Assembly (NCBI RefSeq): GCF_017873555.1
Contig: NZ_JAGGKE010000002.1
Span: 296,782 to 360,781, forward strand
Direction of reading: 5' to 3'
Source: Halorubrum trapanicum
GTDB taxonomy: Archaea; Halobacteriota; Halobacteria; Halobacteriales; Haloferacaceae
Length of the DNA stretch: 64,000 nucleotides
Positions 1 to 7,897 of the stretch are shown here, piece by piece. The first letter of the stretch is position 1. Each line of letters begins with the position of its first letter. The translations under genes were made by a program, and so were the position numbers. The notes under the pieces are model-generated. The model saw only the letters and a program-made list of their open reading frames with translations. It was not told where the DNA came from and ran no database searches.

Positions 1-2
1 TC

Positions 3-749
3 GAGAAGTCCGACGCGGTGCGGCTCTGGATCGAATCGCGGTGCAAGCCCATCACCAACGAGGACGGTGAGACCACCTCGCTCGTCGGGCTGACGCGCGA
101 CATCACCGACCGGAAGCTGTACCAGCGGGAGCTGACCGAGACGGTCGACCAGCTGGAGGAGTTCACCACGACGGTGTCGCACGACCTCCGGAATCCGTTG
201 AACGTCGCGGCCGGCAACCTCAGCCTCGCGGCCTCGGAGAGCGACGACGACCGCATCGACACGGCGCTGAACGCCGTCACGCGCATGAGCGAGCTCATCG
301 ACGAGCTGCTGGCGCTCGCGAAGGAGGGCAAGACGCTCGGCGATCGGCACGACGTTCCGTACGAAGAGATCGTCGCGAAGAGCTACGAGAACGTCCGGGC
401 ACCGGAAAGCACTCTACGCGTTACGGGGAGCGTCACGCTGTCGTGCGACTCCGCGCGACTCACCGAGGCGGTCGAGAACATCGTCCGCAACGCCGTCGAA
501 CACGGCGGCAGCGACGTCACGCTCACCGCCGGCGTACTGCCCGACGAGAGCGGCGTGTTCATCGAAGACGACGGACCCGGCGTTCCGCCCGAGGAGCGCG
601 AACGTGTCTTCGAGAAGGGACACACGACTCGGGAGGACGGCAGCGGGTTCGGACTCGCGATCGTCGAACGGATCGTCGACGCGCACGGCTGGGAGATCCG
701 CGTCGCCGACCACGCGGCCAGCGGCGCCCGCTTCGAGATCGTAACCTGA
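3..749 (+). CDS. Sensor histidine kinase, C-terminal part (5' end outside window)
   Basis: The frame is open from the window edge, so this is the last 248 residues of a longer protein. First comes the tail of a PAS/PAC sensor domain (GLTRDITDRK), then the dimerisation/phosphoacceptor helix with H-box SHDLRNPL; the acceptor His codon is at 180-182. The ATPase domain follows with N-box NIVRNAVEHG, G1 box DDGPGVP and G2 box GSGFGLAIVERIV. No membrane segment is in the visible part, so it is probably a soluble PAS-type signal-transduction kinase. The signal and partner regulator cannot be told, and no receiver protein lies next to it. Confidence 0.9.
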   Translation, partial: EKSDAVRLWIESRCKPITNEDGETTSLVGLTRDITDRKLYQRELTETVDQLEEFTTTVSHDLRNPLNVAAGNLSLAASESDDDRIDTALNAVTRMSELIDELLALAKEGKTLGDRHDVPYEEIVAKSYENVRAPESTLRVTGSVTLSCDSARLTEAVENIVRNAVEHGGSDVTLTAGVLPDESGVFIEDDGPGVPPEERERVFEKGHTTREDGSGFGLAIVERIVDAHGWEIRVADHAASGARFEIVT

Positions 750-784
750 AACCGAGGGACGGAACCGAACCGACCGGGGACGAT

Positions 785-1129
785 TCAGACGCCCGGGACG
801 CCGAACGCGCTGATGCTGAGGTCGAGAACGCCGTTCAGGACTGCGATGACGACCAGCGCGGCGGCCCACGCGACCAGCCCCATGATCGCCGCGTCCTTCC
901 AGCCGCCGGGATACCGCCACTTGATCACCCACACCCACGCGATCAGCGCGACCAGCGACCCGATCAGGGGGATCAGCGACCCGATCGCCCACGCGAGGGC
1001 GCCGAAGAGCGCCGTGACCACCGCGTGCGAGTAGTCGTCGACGCCCGCGACGACGCGGCCGCTAATGTAAATCCCTAATCCACCGACCAACAGCGCGACG
1101 ACGAACGAGACGATAGCTCCCAGTACCAT
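785..1129 (-). CDS. Small multi-pass membrane protein, function unknown
   Basis: 114 residues, almost all hydrophobic, with about three to four predicted membrane helices (roughly residues 2-24, 36-68 and 78-105) and a basic loop KWRYPGGWKD before the last one. It starts at ATG 1127-1129 with a TATA-like box (gttatatcc on the minus strand, near 1155-1163) about 27 bases upstream, so the transcript is probably leaderless. It is convergent with the kinase gene. I recognise no family. Homologues of this kind in haloarchaea are usually listed as hypothetical. Confidence 0.75.
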   Translation of the reverse strand: MVLGAIVSFVVALLVGGLGIYISGRVVAGVDDYSHAVVTALFGALAWAIGSLIPLIGSLVALIAWVWVIKWRYPGGWKDAAIMGLVAWAAALVVIAVLNGVLDLSISAFGVPGV

Positions 1130-1244
1130 ACACCGTCCCGTCTCGACTCAGAGGGATATAACAGGGGGACAGACTCCCCTCGGATGACACGTACCGGAGA
1201 GTCGTCCGGACGGGAGTGTGATATCGAACCGCGGTGAATCCAGC

Positions 1245-1919
1245 TCAGTACAGCAGCTCGTCGTCGTTCTCGATCATGTACAGCGACCGGGCGGCGATGT
1301 TGACCGCGTGGTCGCCGACCCGTTCGAGGTCGCGGATCGTGAGCAGGAGCCGCGAGACGTTCTGCATCGTCGCCTCCACGTCCTCGTCGTCGCGCAGCTC
1401 GTCGCGCTCGATCAGGTCGCGGACGACGAGGTCGCTCGCGGCCTCGCAGGCGGCGTCGACGTCGTCGTCCGCCTCGGCGACGGCGTAACACCGGTCGGAG
1501 TCCGACTCCGCGTACGCCGCCATCGCCTCGTCGAGCATCGCCAGCGTGTCGTCGCCGATGCGCTGGACGTCGACGTCGGGGAACACCTCGCGGTCGGCCC
1601 GCTTGGCGTACTCCCCGAGGTTCGTCGCGAGGTCAGCGATCCGTTCGAGGTCGGTGATAATCTTGAACGACGCCGCGATGAACCGCAGGTCGCCGGCGAC
1701 CGGCTGCTGGAGCGCGATGAGGTCCGTACACTGCCCCTCCAGTTCGAGGTAGAGGTCGTTGATCTCGGCGTCGCCGGTGATCACTTCCTCGCCAAGTTCC
1801 CCGTCCTGCCGTTCGAGGGCGTCGAGTCCCATGCGGAGGCGCTCGGCGACCACTTCGCTCATGTAGAGGACGTCGTCGCGGAGTCCTTCCAGTTTTGTCT
1901 GGTACTGTTCGCGTGGCAT
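1245..1919 (-). CDS. phoU: PhoU-type phosphate uptake regulator
   Basis: 224 residues with the double three-helix-bundle repeat of PhoU. Each repeat carries the metal-cluster type signature: DLERIADLATNLGEYA in the first half and DLERVGDHAVNIA near the C-terminus. PhoU proteins modulate PstSCAB phosphate transport and phosphate signalling. The start MPREQYQTK is chosen because it gives the normal family start and has a TATA-like tract (gtttttgtg on the minus strand, about 1947-1956) some 30 bases before it; an open frame to 2069 upstream is spurious. No pst genes lie next to it in this window. Confidence 0.9.
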   Translation of the reverse strand: MPREQYQTKLEGLRDDVLYMSEVVAERLRMGLDALERQDGELGEEVITGDAEINDLYLELEGQCTDLIALQQPVAGDLRFIAASFKIITDLERIADLATNLGEYAKRADREVFPDVDVQRIGDDTLAMLDEAMAAYAESDSDRCYAVAEADDDVDAACEAASDLVVRDLIERDELRDDEDVEATMQNVSRLLLTIRDLERVGDHAVNIAARSLYMIENDDELLY

Positions 1920-2033
1920 CGTGTTGGCGTATCCGCCACGCCCGACGCACAAAAACACGTCGGCGGCCGCGGAGTACCGGACGGAATCTCCGGTGATCCG
2001 ACGTACGGTCGAACGCTGCCCGTGTGTCCGGTG

Positions 2034-2041
2034 ACTTATAG
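2034..2041 (+). promoter_or_regulatory. TATA-like box for the peptide-binding protein
   Basis: Sequence acttatag is centred 26 bases before the ATG at 2063, the spacing expected for a leaderless haloarchaeal transcript. Confidence 0.6.
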
Positions 2042-2062
2042 GGCGGGGCGAAACTGACCAGC

Positions 2063-3715
2063 ATGTCACGGAAACTCGATCCGTCGCGGCGGCGCGTCCT
2101 GCGCGGCCTCGCGACCGGGGTGACCGCCGGGGCTATCGCGGGCTGTGCCGGCCGCGGCTCCGACGGCACCGGCAACGGAACGGACGGGAACTCGAACGGA
2201 ACCGACGACGGGACCGGGAGCGCCGAGCCGGTCGCCGGCGGGGAACTGGTGTACTCACAGCAGGTGTCGCCGATCGAGTTCGACCCGATCGTCGTCAACG
2301 ACATCTACTCGCAGCAGGTGTGTTCGCAGGTGTTCGAGCCGCTGTACGCCTACGACGAGAGCACCAACCCGGTTCCGCACCTCGCGAGCGAGGAGCCGAC
2401 CGTCGAACGCGACGGGACGCGGTACGTCGTCGAACTGCGAGACGGGCCGCGCTTCCAGAACGGCGACCCGGTCACCGCTGAAGACGTCCGGTACTCGCTT
2501 CTCGCGCCGGTCGAGGAGGAGACCGCCAACGCGCCGGACGTGGAGATGATAGACACCGTCGAGGTCGTCGACGACCGGACGGTCCAGATCGACCTCCAGT
2601 ACGGGTACGGCCCGTTCTACACGCTCGCGCTGACGCGGAGCGTGGTCCCCGAGTCGGTCCGGGAGGCGGACAAGGACGCGTTCAACCTCGAATCGCCGGT
2701 CGGCTCGGGACCGTTCGAGTTCGACGACTGGACGGAAGGCGAGTTCGTCGACCTGGTGAAGTGGGACGACTACTGGGGCGATCCGGAGCCGTACCTGGAC
2801 CGCCTCCGCTTCGAACCCGTCGAGGAGAGCACGACGCGCGTCGTCTCCTTAGAGACCGGCGAGTCGGACGTCGCGGACGGGATCACGCCGCAGACGTGGG
2901 AGACGGTTCGGAACGCGGACAACATGTCGCTCCAGTCGGAGCCGGGCATCTCCTACTACTACATCGCGTTCAACTGTAACGAGGGACCGACCGCCGACCC
3001 GCAGGTCCGCGAGGCGATCGATTACGCCGTCTCGATGGACCAAGCGGTCTCGAACTTCATCGAACCGGCTGGCGAGCGCAACTACGCGCCGGTGCCGCTC
3101 CCGGTCGCGGACTCGTGGGACTTCCCGGTCGACGACTGGGCGGACATCGGCCACGACCGCGACGTCGACCGCGCCGGGGAGCTGCTCGCGGACGCGGGCG
3201 TGCCCGAGGACTACAACTTCCGGATCATCGTCCCGCCGGACGACCTCCGCGAACAGATCGGCATCTCGGTCTCGAACGGGCTGAACGAGGCCGGCTACGA
3301 GGCGGAGGTGCGCCGGTACGACTGGGGAACCTTCCTCGACACCTACGACACCGGCAACGAGGACGACTACAACATGTACGCGCTGGGCTGGCTCGGCGGT
3401 CCCGACCCCGACTCGTACGTGTACAACCTGTTCCACGACGGCCAGATCGGCGCCACCAACGGGACCTACTACGAGAACGACGAGCTCATGGACGAGATCA
3501 TCGAGGCGCGCCGCGCCAGCGACATCGACGAGCGGCGCGATCTCTACGAGTCGATCATCCCGACGGTGCTCGAAGACCGGGTTCACCTCCCCAGCTACAG
3601 CCTGCGCGTCTCCATCGGCGTCCGCGACCACGTCAACGACTTCGTCGCCCACCCGCGCTCGCAGTACAACCCGCGGGTCGTGAGCGACTACAACAACGTG
3701 TGGCTCGACCAGTAG
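2063..3715 (+). CDS. ABC transporter solute-binding lipoprotein, oligopeptide/dipeptide type
   Basis: 550 residues of the SBP family 5 (DppA/OppA-like). The N-terminus has a twin-arginine motif (SRRRVLRGL) followed by a lipobox with Cys28 (IAGCAG), then a Gly/Asn/Asp-rich linker, as usual for Tat-exported haloarchaeal lipoproteins. The core shows family hallmarks: FEPLYAYDES, RYVVELRDGPRFQNGDPVTAEDV, GSGPFEFDDW and VREAIDYAVSMD. It would capture peptides, nickel chelates or similar solutes outside the cell and deliver them to an ABC permease. No permease or ATPase genes flank it, so it is an orphan here and the substrate is open. Confidence 0.9.
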   Translation: MSRKLDPSRRRVLRGLATGVTAGAIAGCAGRGSDGTGNGTDGNSNGTDDGTGSAEPVAGGELVYSQQVSPIEFDPIVVNDIYSQQVCSQVFEPLYAYDESTNPVPHLASEEPTVERDGTRYVVELRDGPRFQNGDPVTAEDVRYSLLAPVEEETANAPDVEMIDTVEVVDDRTVQIDLQYGYGPFYTLALTRSVVPESVREADKDAFNLESPVGSGPFEFDDWTEGEFVDLVKWDDYWGDPEPYLDRLRFEPVEESTTRVVSLETGESDVADGITPQTWETVRNADNMSLQSEPGISYYYIAFNCNEGPTADPQVREAIDYAVSMDQAVSNFIEPAGERNYAPVPLPVADSWDFPVDDWADIGHDRDVDRAGELLADAGVPEDYNFRIIVPPDDLREQIGISVSNGLNEAGYEAEVRRYDWGTFLDTYDTGNEDDYNMYALGWLGGPDPDSYVYNLFHDGQIGATNGTYYENDELMDEIIEARRASDIDERRDLYESIIPTVLEDRVHLPSYSLRVSIGVRDHVNDFVAHPRSQYNPRVVSDYNNVWLDQ

Positions 3716-3784
3716 CGAACTGGATCATCCAGTAACCGGGACTCGGTCGAAGCGTTCAAACCCCGCCGCGACGACGACTCGGAC

Positions 3785-3919
3785 ATGCCGAACATGGAAG
3801 ACGTGGTTCTCGACGAGAACGAGGAGGCGCTCGCGCCCGCGGTCGTGATCGCGACGGTCGCGCTCCTCGCGGTGTTCGTCGTCGGGGTTCTGGTCTCGGT
3901 CGTCGGACTCGTCGCCTGA
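3785..3919 (+). CDS. Small single-span membrane protein (44 aa)
   Basis: A short frame, MPNMEDVVLDENEEALAP followed by one long hydrophobic helix (about residues 19-43) up to the stop. The acidic head and single C-terminal anchor match many small haloarchaeal tail-anchored proteins of unknown role. It fills the gap between the binding protein and the carbonic anhydrase in the same direction. The ATG is clear, but evidence is limited to composition and the clean fit. Confidence 0.6.
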   Translation: MPNMEDVVLDENEEALAPAVVIATVALLAVFVVGVLVSVVGLVA

Positions 3920-4012
3920 CCGGCCCGCCGTTTCGACGGCGACGAGCGGTCCCGGACCGAAGGCGCAGTTCACGGCCCCGACGCTTTTGGTTCCCCGCCG
4001 GGTGTGAGTGGT

Positions 4013-4810
4013 ATGGACCGGCGGATACTCGCGGATCTCCTCGACCGCAACGACGATCACGTCGCTGCGCTCGCGCCCGGCGCCTTCGACCGCCACCGCG
4101 ACGACCAGCGTCCCGGGGTGGTCTCCGTCTGCTGTTCCGACTCGCGCGTCTCTCAGGAGGGGATGTTCGCCGTCGACGAGCCGGGATTCCTCTTCACCTC
4201 CGGTGCCATCGGCAACAGCGTCAGCGCCCTCGTCGACGGCGAGCGCGTCCTCGACGGGAGCGTGGCGTACCCGCTCCGCCACACCCACACCGAGGTCCTC
4301 GCCGTGGTCGGCCACACCGGCTGCGGCGCGGTCGGCGCCGCGCTCGCGGCGGCCCGCACCGGCGAGTTCCCGGCCGAGCCGGGCGTCCGCGCCGACGTGG
4401 AGGCGCTGCTGCCGATCGTCGAGTCCGGACTGGCCGACCCGGCCGTCGTCGGCGAAGGCGACGAGGGAGCGACCGACGACGCGACGGCCGACGATTGGAC
4501 GGCCGACGATGCGCCGGTCGACGACGCGTCGGGTAGCGATGAGACGGCCGATGATGCGGACGGTGCTGCCGCTTCCTCGGTTCGCGACCGGCTCGTCGAG
4601 TACAACGTCCACGAGCAGGTCGCGTTCGCCCGCGAGAGCGAGGAGGCGGCCGACGCGACGGTGTACGGCTTCGTCTACGACCTCCACGGCGTCTACGGCG
4701 ACCGCGACGGCGCCGTCTACCTCGTCAACGCCGACGGCGAGCGGGACCCCGCGGCGCTGCGCGAACTCGTGGGCGACGCCCACGCGGACCACGTGACGAC
4801 GCTGCTGTAG
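4013..4810 (+). CDS. Beta-class carbonic anhydrase with acidic insertion
   Basis: 265 residues. Zinc ligands of beta-carbonic anhydrases are present: Cys41 in CSDSR (with the Asp/Arg dyad), His101 and Cys104 in GHTGCGAV. The enzyme interconverts CO2 and bicarbonate in the cytoplasm. Residues about 150-185 form an unusual Asp/Ala/Thr-rich insertion built from repeats of TADD/PVDD type, absent from compact family members; it looks like a haloadaptive or slippage-born loop. The ATG at 4013 is preferred over GTG 4004 because a TATA-like tract (cttttgg, about 3983-3989) lies some 27 bases upstream. Confidence 0.88.
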   Translation: MDRRILADLLDRNDDHVAALAPGAFDRHRDDQRPGVVSVCCSDSRVSQEGMFAVDEPGFLFTSGAIGNSVSALVDGERVLDGSVAYPLRHTHTEVLAVVGHTGCGAVGAALAAARTGEFPAEPGVRADVEALLPIVESGLADPAVVGEGDEGATDDATADDWTADDAPVDDASGSDETADDADGAAASSVRDRLVEYNVHEQVAFARESEEAADATVYGFVYDLHGVYGDRDGAVYLVNADGERDPAALRELVGDAHADHVTTLL

Positions 4811-4902
4811 CGGCCGAGCGTCTCAGACGTGCGTCCCGACGCTCGCTCGGCCGGGGACCGCATCCGACAACCGTTTCACCGCGACGCCCGAACGGGGTTC
4901 AA

Positions 4903-6165
4903 ATGGACCGACGCGTCCTGTTCGCGACGCTCATCCTGCTGGCCGGCGGCGCGACCGGCGTCGGCGTGGCGCTGTTCGCGTTCGTCGGCGTCGACGACGC
5001 CACCACGGAGACCACCGTTGTCTGGGAGTCCGAACCGGCGGCCGGCGACGACGGCAGCGGCGCCGTGGTCGCGACCGTCGACGGAGACCCGCTGCTCCTT
5101 CAGCCGGCGGTCGAGAACGGCTCCCGGGTCGTCCGCGCGACGGTCGCGGGAAGCGACGAGACCGCCTGGACGGTCCCGATCTCCGGGCCGGACGCGGAGC
5201 GCAGTGGCGGCGACTCGGACGGAAGCGGCGGCGACGCGAACGGGAGCGACGGCGGGCCCGTCGGCGTCAGCGGACTCACGGCGGGGACGCTCACCGGCGA
5301 CCCGGTCGTGGCGCTCACGACGACGTCCGGGGAGATCGTCGCCGTCGACGCGGCCGCGGGCGCGGAGCGGTTCTCGGTCGACCTCGGCGGTACCGGCGGG
5401 CTTCGACCCGCAATCGGCGACCTCACCGGCGACGGGAGTCGGGAAGTCGCGGCGGTCGCGACCGACGGGACCGTCCGCGTCGTCGACCGCGAGGGCGACC
5501 CCGTCGCCGAGACCTCGCTGTCGGGCGACGTCAATCGCCGACCCCTCATCGTCGAACCGGACACCGAGGCCGGTTCCCGGGGGGGACTCGCGGTGTTGAC
5601 GACCGCGGGGAACCCCGCGACGGTCCACATGCTCGACGCGAGCGGCGAGGCGCGCTGGACGACGACGCCGAACGTGAACTCCCTGAGTTGGGCCGCCGCG
5701 GACAGCCGAGACGGCCCGGTGCTGGCGCTCGGCGGATCGAACGGCAACCTGGAGACTATCGAGGCGAGCGACGGGTCGGACCGGTACGAGGTCGGGCTTC
5801 AGGACCTCCCGGTCGCCGTCGGCGACGCGGACCCCGGCAGAGTGTACGTGGGCGGCTCGGGGAGCGTGTGGGCCGTCGACCTCCTCGACGGCGAGGTCGT
5901 CTGGAAACAGCAGTACGGCGCGTCGACGCGGATCAACGAGCCGCGGATGGGCGACGTCGACGGGAACGGCGAACTCGCACCGGTCGCGGTCAACCGCGCC
6001 GGCGAGGCGCTCGCGATGACCCAGAGCGGCGAGGTGATCGCTCGGGGCGGCCCGGCCGAGGTCGTCGCCTACGGCGGCCCGCTGTTCGCCGACGTCACGG
6101 GGGACGGCGGCGACGAGGTGATCGTGGTCGCGGACGACGGGACCGCGATCGCGGTCGACACCTGA
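4903..6165 (+). CDS. Membrane-anchored beta-propeller protein (PQQ/FG-GAP-like repeats)
   Basis: 420 residues. An N-terminal hydrophobic helix (about residues 5-27) anchors it, and the rest probably faces outside. The body is a chain of beta-strand repeats with calcium-loop-like motifs DLTGDGSREV, DVDGNGELAP and DVTGDGGDEV, interspersed with PQQ-like strands such as DGEVVWKQQYG. This predicts a beta-propeller that scaffolds or binds a ligand. No catalytic residues are recognisable. A Gly/Ser/Asp linker near residues 100-125 is probably disordered. The specific function is unknown. Confidence 0.75.
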   Translation: MDRRVLFATLILLAGGATGVGVALFAFVGVDDATTETTVVWESEPAAGDDGSGAVVATVDGDPLLLQPAVENGSRVVRATVAGSDETAWTVPISGPDAERSGGDSDGSGGDANGSDGGPVGVSGLTAGTLTGDPVVALTTTSGEIVAVDAAAGAERFSVDLGGTGGLRPAIGDLTGDGSREVAAVATDGTVRVVDREGDPVAETSLSGDVNRRPLIVEPDTEAGSRGGLAVLTTAGNPATVHMLDASGEARWTTTPNVNSLSWAAADSRDGPVLALGGSNGNLETIEASDGSDRYEVGLQDLPVAVGDADPGRVYVGGSGSVWAVDLLDGEVVWKQQYGASTRINEPRMGDVDGNGELAPVAVNRAGEALAMTQSGEVIARGGPAEVVAYGGPLFADVTGDGGDEVIVVADDGTAIAVDT

Positions 6166-6188
6166 GCCGCCGGCGAACCTGTCCGTCT

Positions 6189-6335
6189 GTTTATAAGCGT
6201 GAGAGTGGAGAAGATCAGCCGACTGCGTGGGATCCGAGGACGGTATTCACCGGAAACGCGGTGTGTCGACTGAGCGAAAGCTCAGCGGAGAAGCGGGCGG
6301 AGCGTCTCGGCGGAAAAATCCGGAACCCGGAACGG
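6189..6335 (+). ncRNA. Candidate small RNA gene between convergent genes
   Basis: A strong TATA-like box (tttataag, 6190-6197) faces right in the 175-base gap between two convergent genes and has no credible protein gene behind it. The predicted transcript (from about 6220) contains CTGAGC-gaaa-GCTCAG, a perfect 6-bp stem with a GNRA-type tetraloop, and a second stem CACCG...CGGTG just before it. The one longer frame, from GTG 6227, only reads antisense through ndk. This is inference from promoter plus structure. Confidence 0.3.
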
Positions 6336-6340
6336 CCGCG

Positions 6341-6820
6341 TCAGTGGTCTTCTTCCTCGTACACCCACGCCGCGGTGTCGAGGTCGTAGTCGACGAGCTC
6401 CTCGTCGTCGAAGAACAGGTCGATCTCGCGCTCGTTCGCGCCCTCGTCCTCGTGGTCCGACGCGTGGATCACGTTGTGGCCGAGATCGAGTCCGAAGTCG
6501 CCGCGGATCGTGCCCGGGGCGGACTCGGCGGGGTCGGTCTCGCCGACCATCGCGCGGACCTGTCGGGTCGCGTCCGCGCCCTCCCACACCATCGCGAAGA
6601 CGGGACCGGAGGTGATGAACTCGACGAGACCGTCGAAGAACGGCTTGTCCTCGTGTTCGCCGTAGTGCTCCTTCGCGAGCGCCTCGTCGAGCTGGACGAA
6701 CTTCCCGGCGACGAGCTTGAGCCCGCGGTCCTCGAAGCGAGAGACGATCTCGCCGATGAGTCCGCGCTGGACGCCGTCGGGCTTGACCATCACGAAGGTC
6801 CGCTCGTCGTGGTGGCTCAC
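6341..6820 (-). CDS. ndk: Nucleoside diphosphate kinase
   Basis: 159 residues; transfers the gamma-phosphate from ATP to NDPs through a phospho-histidine. Signature parts are [13 protein letters not shown] at the start, then [10 protein letters not shown], and the active-site His119 in [18 protein letters not shown]. The start is GTG 6818-6820, which overlaps the stop of the L24e gene (GTGA), indicating translational coupling. It is the last gene of the L7Ae-S28e-L24e-Ndk operon, a known archaeal arrangement. Confidence 0.95.
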   Translation of the reverse strand: MSHHDERTFVMVKPDGVQRGLIGEIVSRFEDRGLKLVAGKFVQLDEALAKEHYGEHEDKPFFDGLVEFITSGPVFAMVWEGADATRQVRAMVGETDPAESAPGTIRGDFGLDLGHNVIHASDHEDEGANEREIDLFFDDEELVDYDLDTAAWVYEEEDH

Positions 6821-7011
6821 TGGTCGTCGCCTCCCGCGCGGTGGCCCTCCTCGGTCCACTCGACGTCTCGCGCCTCGCGGCCGAGGAAGTAGTTCTTCTC
6901 CGCCTTCGAGTCGACGAAGTGGAGGATCTGTCCGTCCTTCTTCACGTACATCGTGCCCGTGCCGGGCTCGATCTCCTCACCGCTGTAATCGCAGGTGCGT
7001 GTCTCGACCAT
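6817..7011 (-). CDS. rpl24e: Large-subunit ribosomal protein L24e
   Basis: 64 residues. Shows the family core [13 protein letters not shown] and [13 protein letters not shown]. In zinc-binding L24e proteins four cysteines bind the metal; here only the first (CDYS) is kept and the other positions are Ser, Val and Ala ([10 protein letters not shown]), so this version probably folds without zinc. The stop overlaps the GTG start of ndk. It is third of four genes in the operon that begins with L7Ae. Confidence 0.93.
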   Translation of the reverse strand: MVETRTCDYSGEEIEPGTGTMYVKKDGQILHFVDSKAEKNYFLGREARDVEWTEEGHRAGGDDQ

Positions 7012-7014
7012 TGG

Positions 7015-7239
7015 TTATCGGCCTCCGATGGAGTCGGCGTCGCGCTGGGTCTCCCGCAGCTGGAGCACGTCGCCCAGACGGACGGGACCCAGGACGTTCC
7101 GGGTGATGATCCGTCCCTGGTTCGATCCCTCCTGGATGCGGCACTTGACCTGCATGGCCTCGCCGTGCATCCCGGTCTTGCCGACGACCTCGATGACCTC
7201 CGCGGTCGTCGAGTCGCCGGTGCCCTCTTCTGCGCTCAT
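7015..7239 (-). CDS. rps28e: Small-subunit ribosomal protein S28e
   Basis: 74 residues matching S28e: [36 protein letters not shown] and the conserved C-terminal half [15 protein letters not shown]. It is a small OB-fold-like protein of the 30S subunit near the mRNA exit. It lies 6 bases after L7Ae and 3 bases before L24e, so all are clearly one transcript. Confidence 0.95.
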   Translation of the reverse strand: MSAEEGTGDSTTAEVIEVVGKTGMHGEAMQVKCRIQEGSNQGRIITRNVLGPVRLGDVLQLRETQRDADSIGGR

Positions 7240-7245
7240 GGGAGG

Positions 7246-7608
7246 TTATCGAAGCTCCGCGACCTTCTCGCCGATGTCCTCGACGTCGTCGTCGGCGTCG
7301 CCGGCGTCGACGACGGCGGCGGCGGCCGAGCCGACTTCGAGACCGGCGGCCTGGCCGACCTCGTCCTGCGTGTCGACGAAGGCGACCGGAATCCCCTTCT
7401 CCTCGGCGAGTTCGGGGAGGTGCATCACGATCTCCTCGGGGGAGACGTCCTCGGCGACGATGACGAGATCCGCGTTGCCGCGCTCGACGGCCTTCGTGGT
7501 CTCGTTGGTTCCTTTCTTCACTGTACCGGTGTCTCGGGCGACCTCGAGTGCCTCAAGCGATCGCTCGGCGAGGTCGGCTGGGGTGTCGTAGTCTACGTAA
7601 ACGGGCAT
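7246..7608 (-). CDS. rpl7ae: Ribosomal protein L7Ae / kink-turn-binding protein
   Basis: 120 residues with the L7Ae/L30e fold: [18 protein letters not shown] (RNA-binding loop), [17 protein letters not shown] and the specificity segment around GIPVAFV. It binds kink-turns in 23S rRNA, in C/D and H/ACA guide RNPs and in RNase P. The C-terminus is acidic. It is the first gene of the operon. Its promoter seems to lie about 115 bases upstream, so unlike most genes here it would have a leader of roughly 95 bases, which contains a box-C-like TGATGA. Confidence 0.95.
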   Translation of the reverse strand: MPVYVDYDTPADLAERSLEALEVARDTGTVKKGTNETTKAVERGNADLVIVAEDVSPEEIVMHLPELAEEKGIPVAFVDTQDEVGQAAGLEVGSAAAAVVDAGDADDDVEDIGEKVAELR

Positions 7609-7678
7609 ATGTTGTTCACCTATCCTCCGCGCGGGCTCGCGTGCCCGTACCGTGGTCGGTCCCTAACGGCACGGCACA

Positions 7679-7684
7679 TCATCA
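7679..7684 (-). promoter_or_regulatory. Box-C-like TGATGA in the L7Ae leader
   Basis: Read on the minus strand, the predicted 5' leader of the L7Ae operon holds GGTTGATGATG, identical to a C/D-type box C core (UGAUGA), with CCGACC about 25 bases downstream that could supply an imperfect box D and closing GG/CC pairs. L7Ae binds kink-turns, so feedback control is possible. No perfect CUGA box is present and the fold was not computed. Confidence 0.25.
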
Positions 7685-7721
7685 ACCCCGCAGAGGCTGT
7701 GAAGCGACGTAGTCCGGACAT

Positions 7722-7730
7722 CCATAAAAG
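7722..7730 (-). promoter_or_regulatory. TATA-like box for the L7Ae-S28e-L24e-Ndk operon
   Basis: Minus-strand sequence cttttatgg. With normal spacing, transcription would start near 7700, giving a leader of about 95 bases before the L7Ae start at 7608. Confidence 0.5.
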
Positions 7731-7858
7731 CGCTTTCAATGTCCTGCGCGTGTGCGAGCAGGGATCACGGGTCGGAATCTCGGAGGAGGACGCGAGGCGG
7801 GGGCAGAGCGACGAACAGCGACGCGGTCCCGCGGGCGTCGAGGCCGGTCGAACTCCGC

Positions 7859-7868
7859 GCTTTTTAAG
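7859..7868 (+). promoter_or_regulatory. TATA-like box for the phosphoesterase gene
   Basis: gctttttaag lies about 30 bases before ATG 7898. The divergent L7Ae promoter is 130 bases to the left, so both transcription units share this 290-base gap. Confidence 0.55.
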
Positions 7869-7897
7869 CCCGCCACGCGCCTCCCGTCCGACATCGA

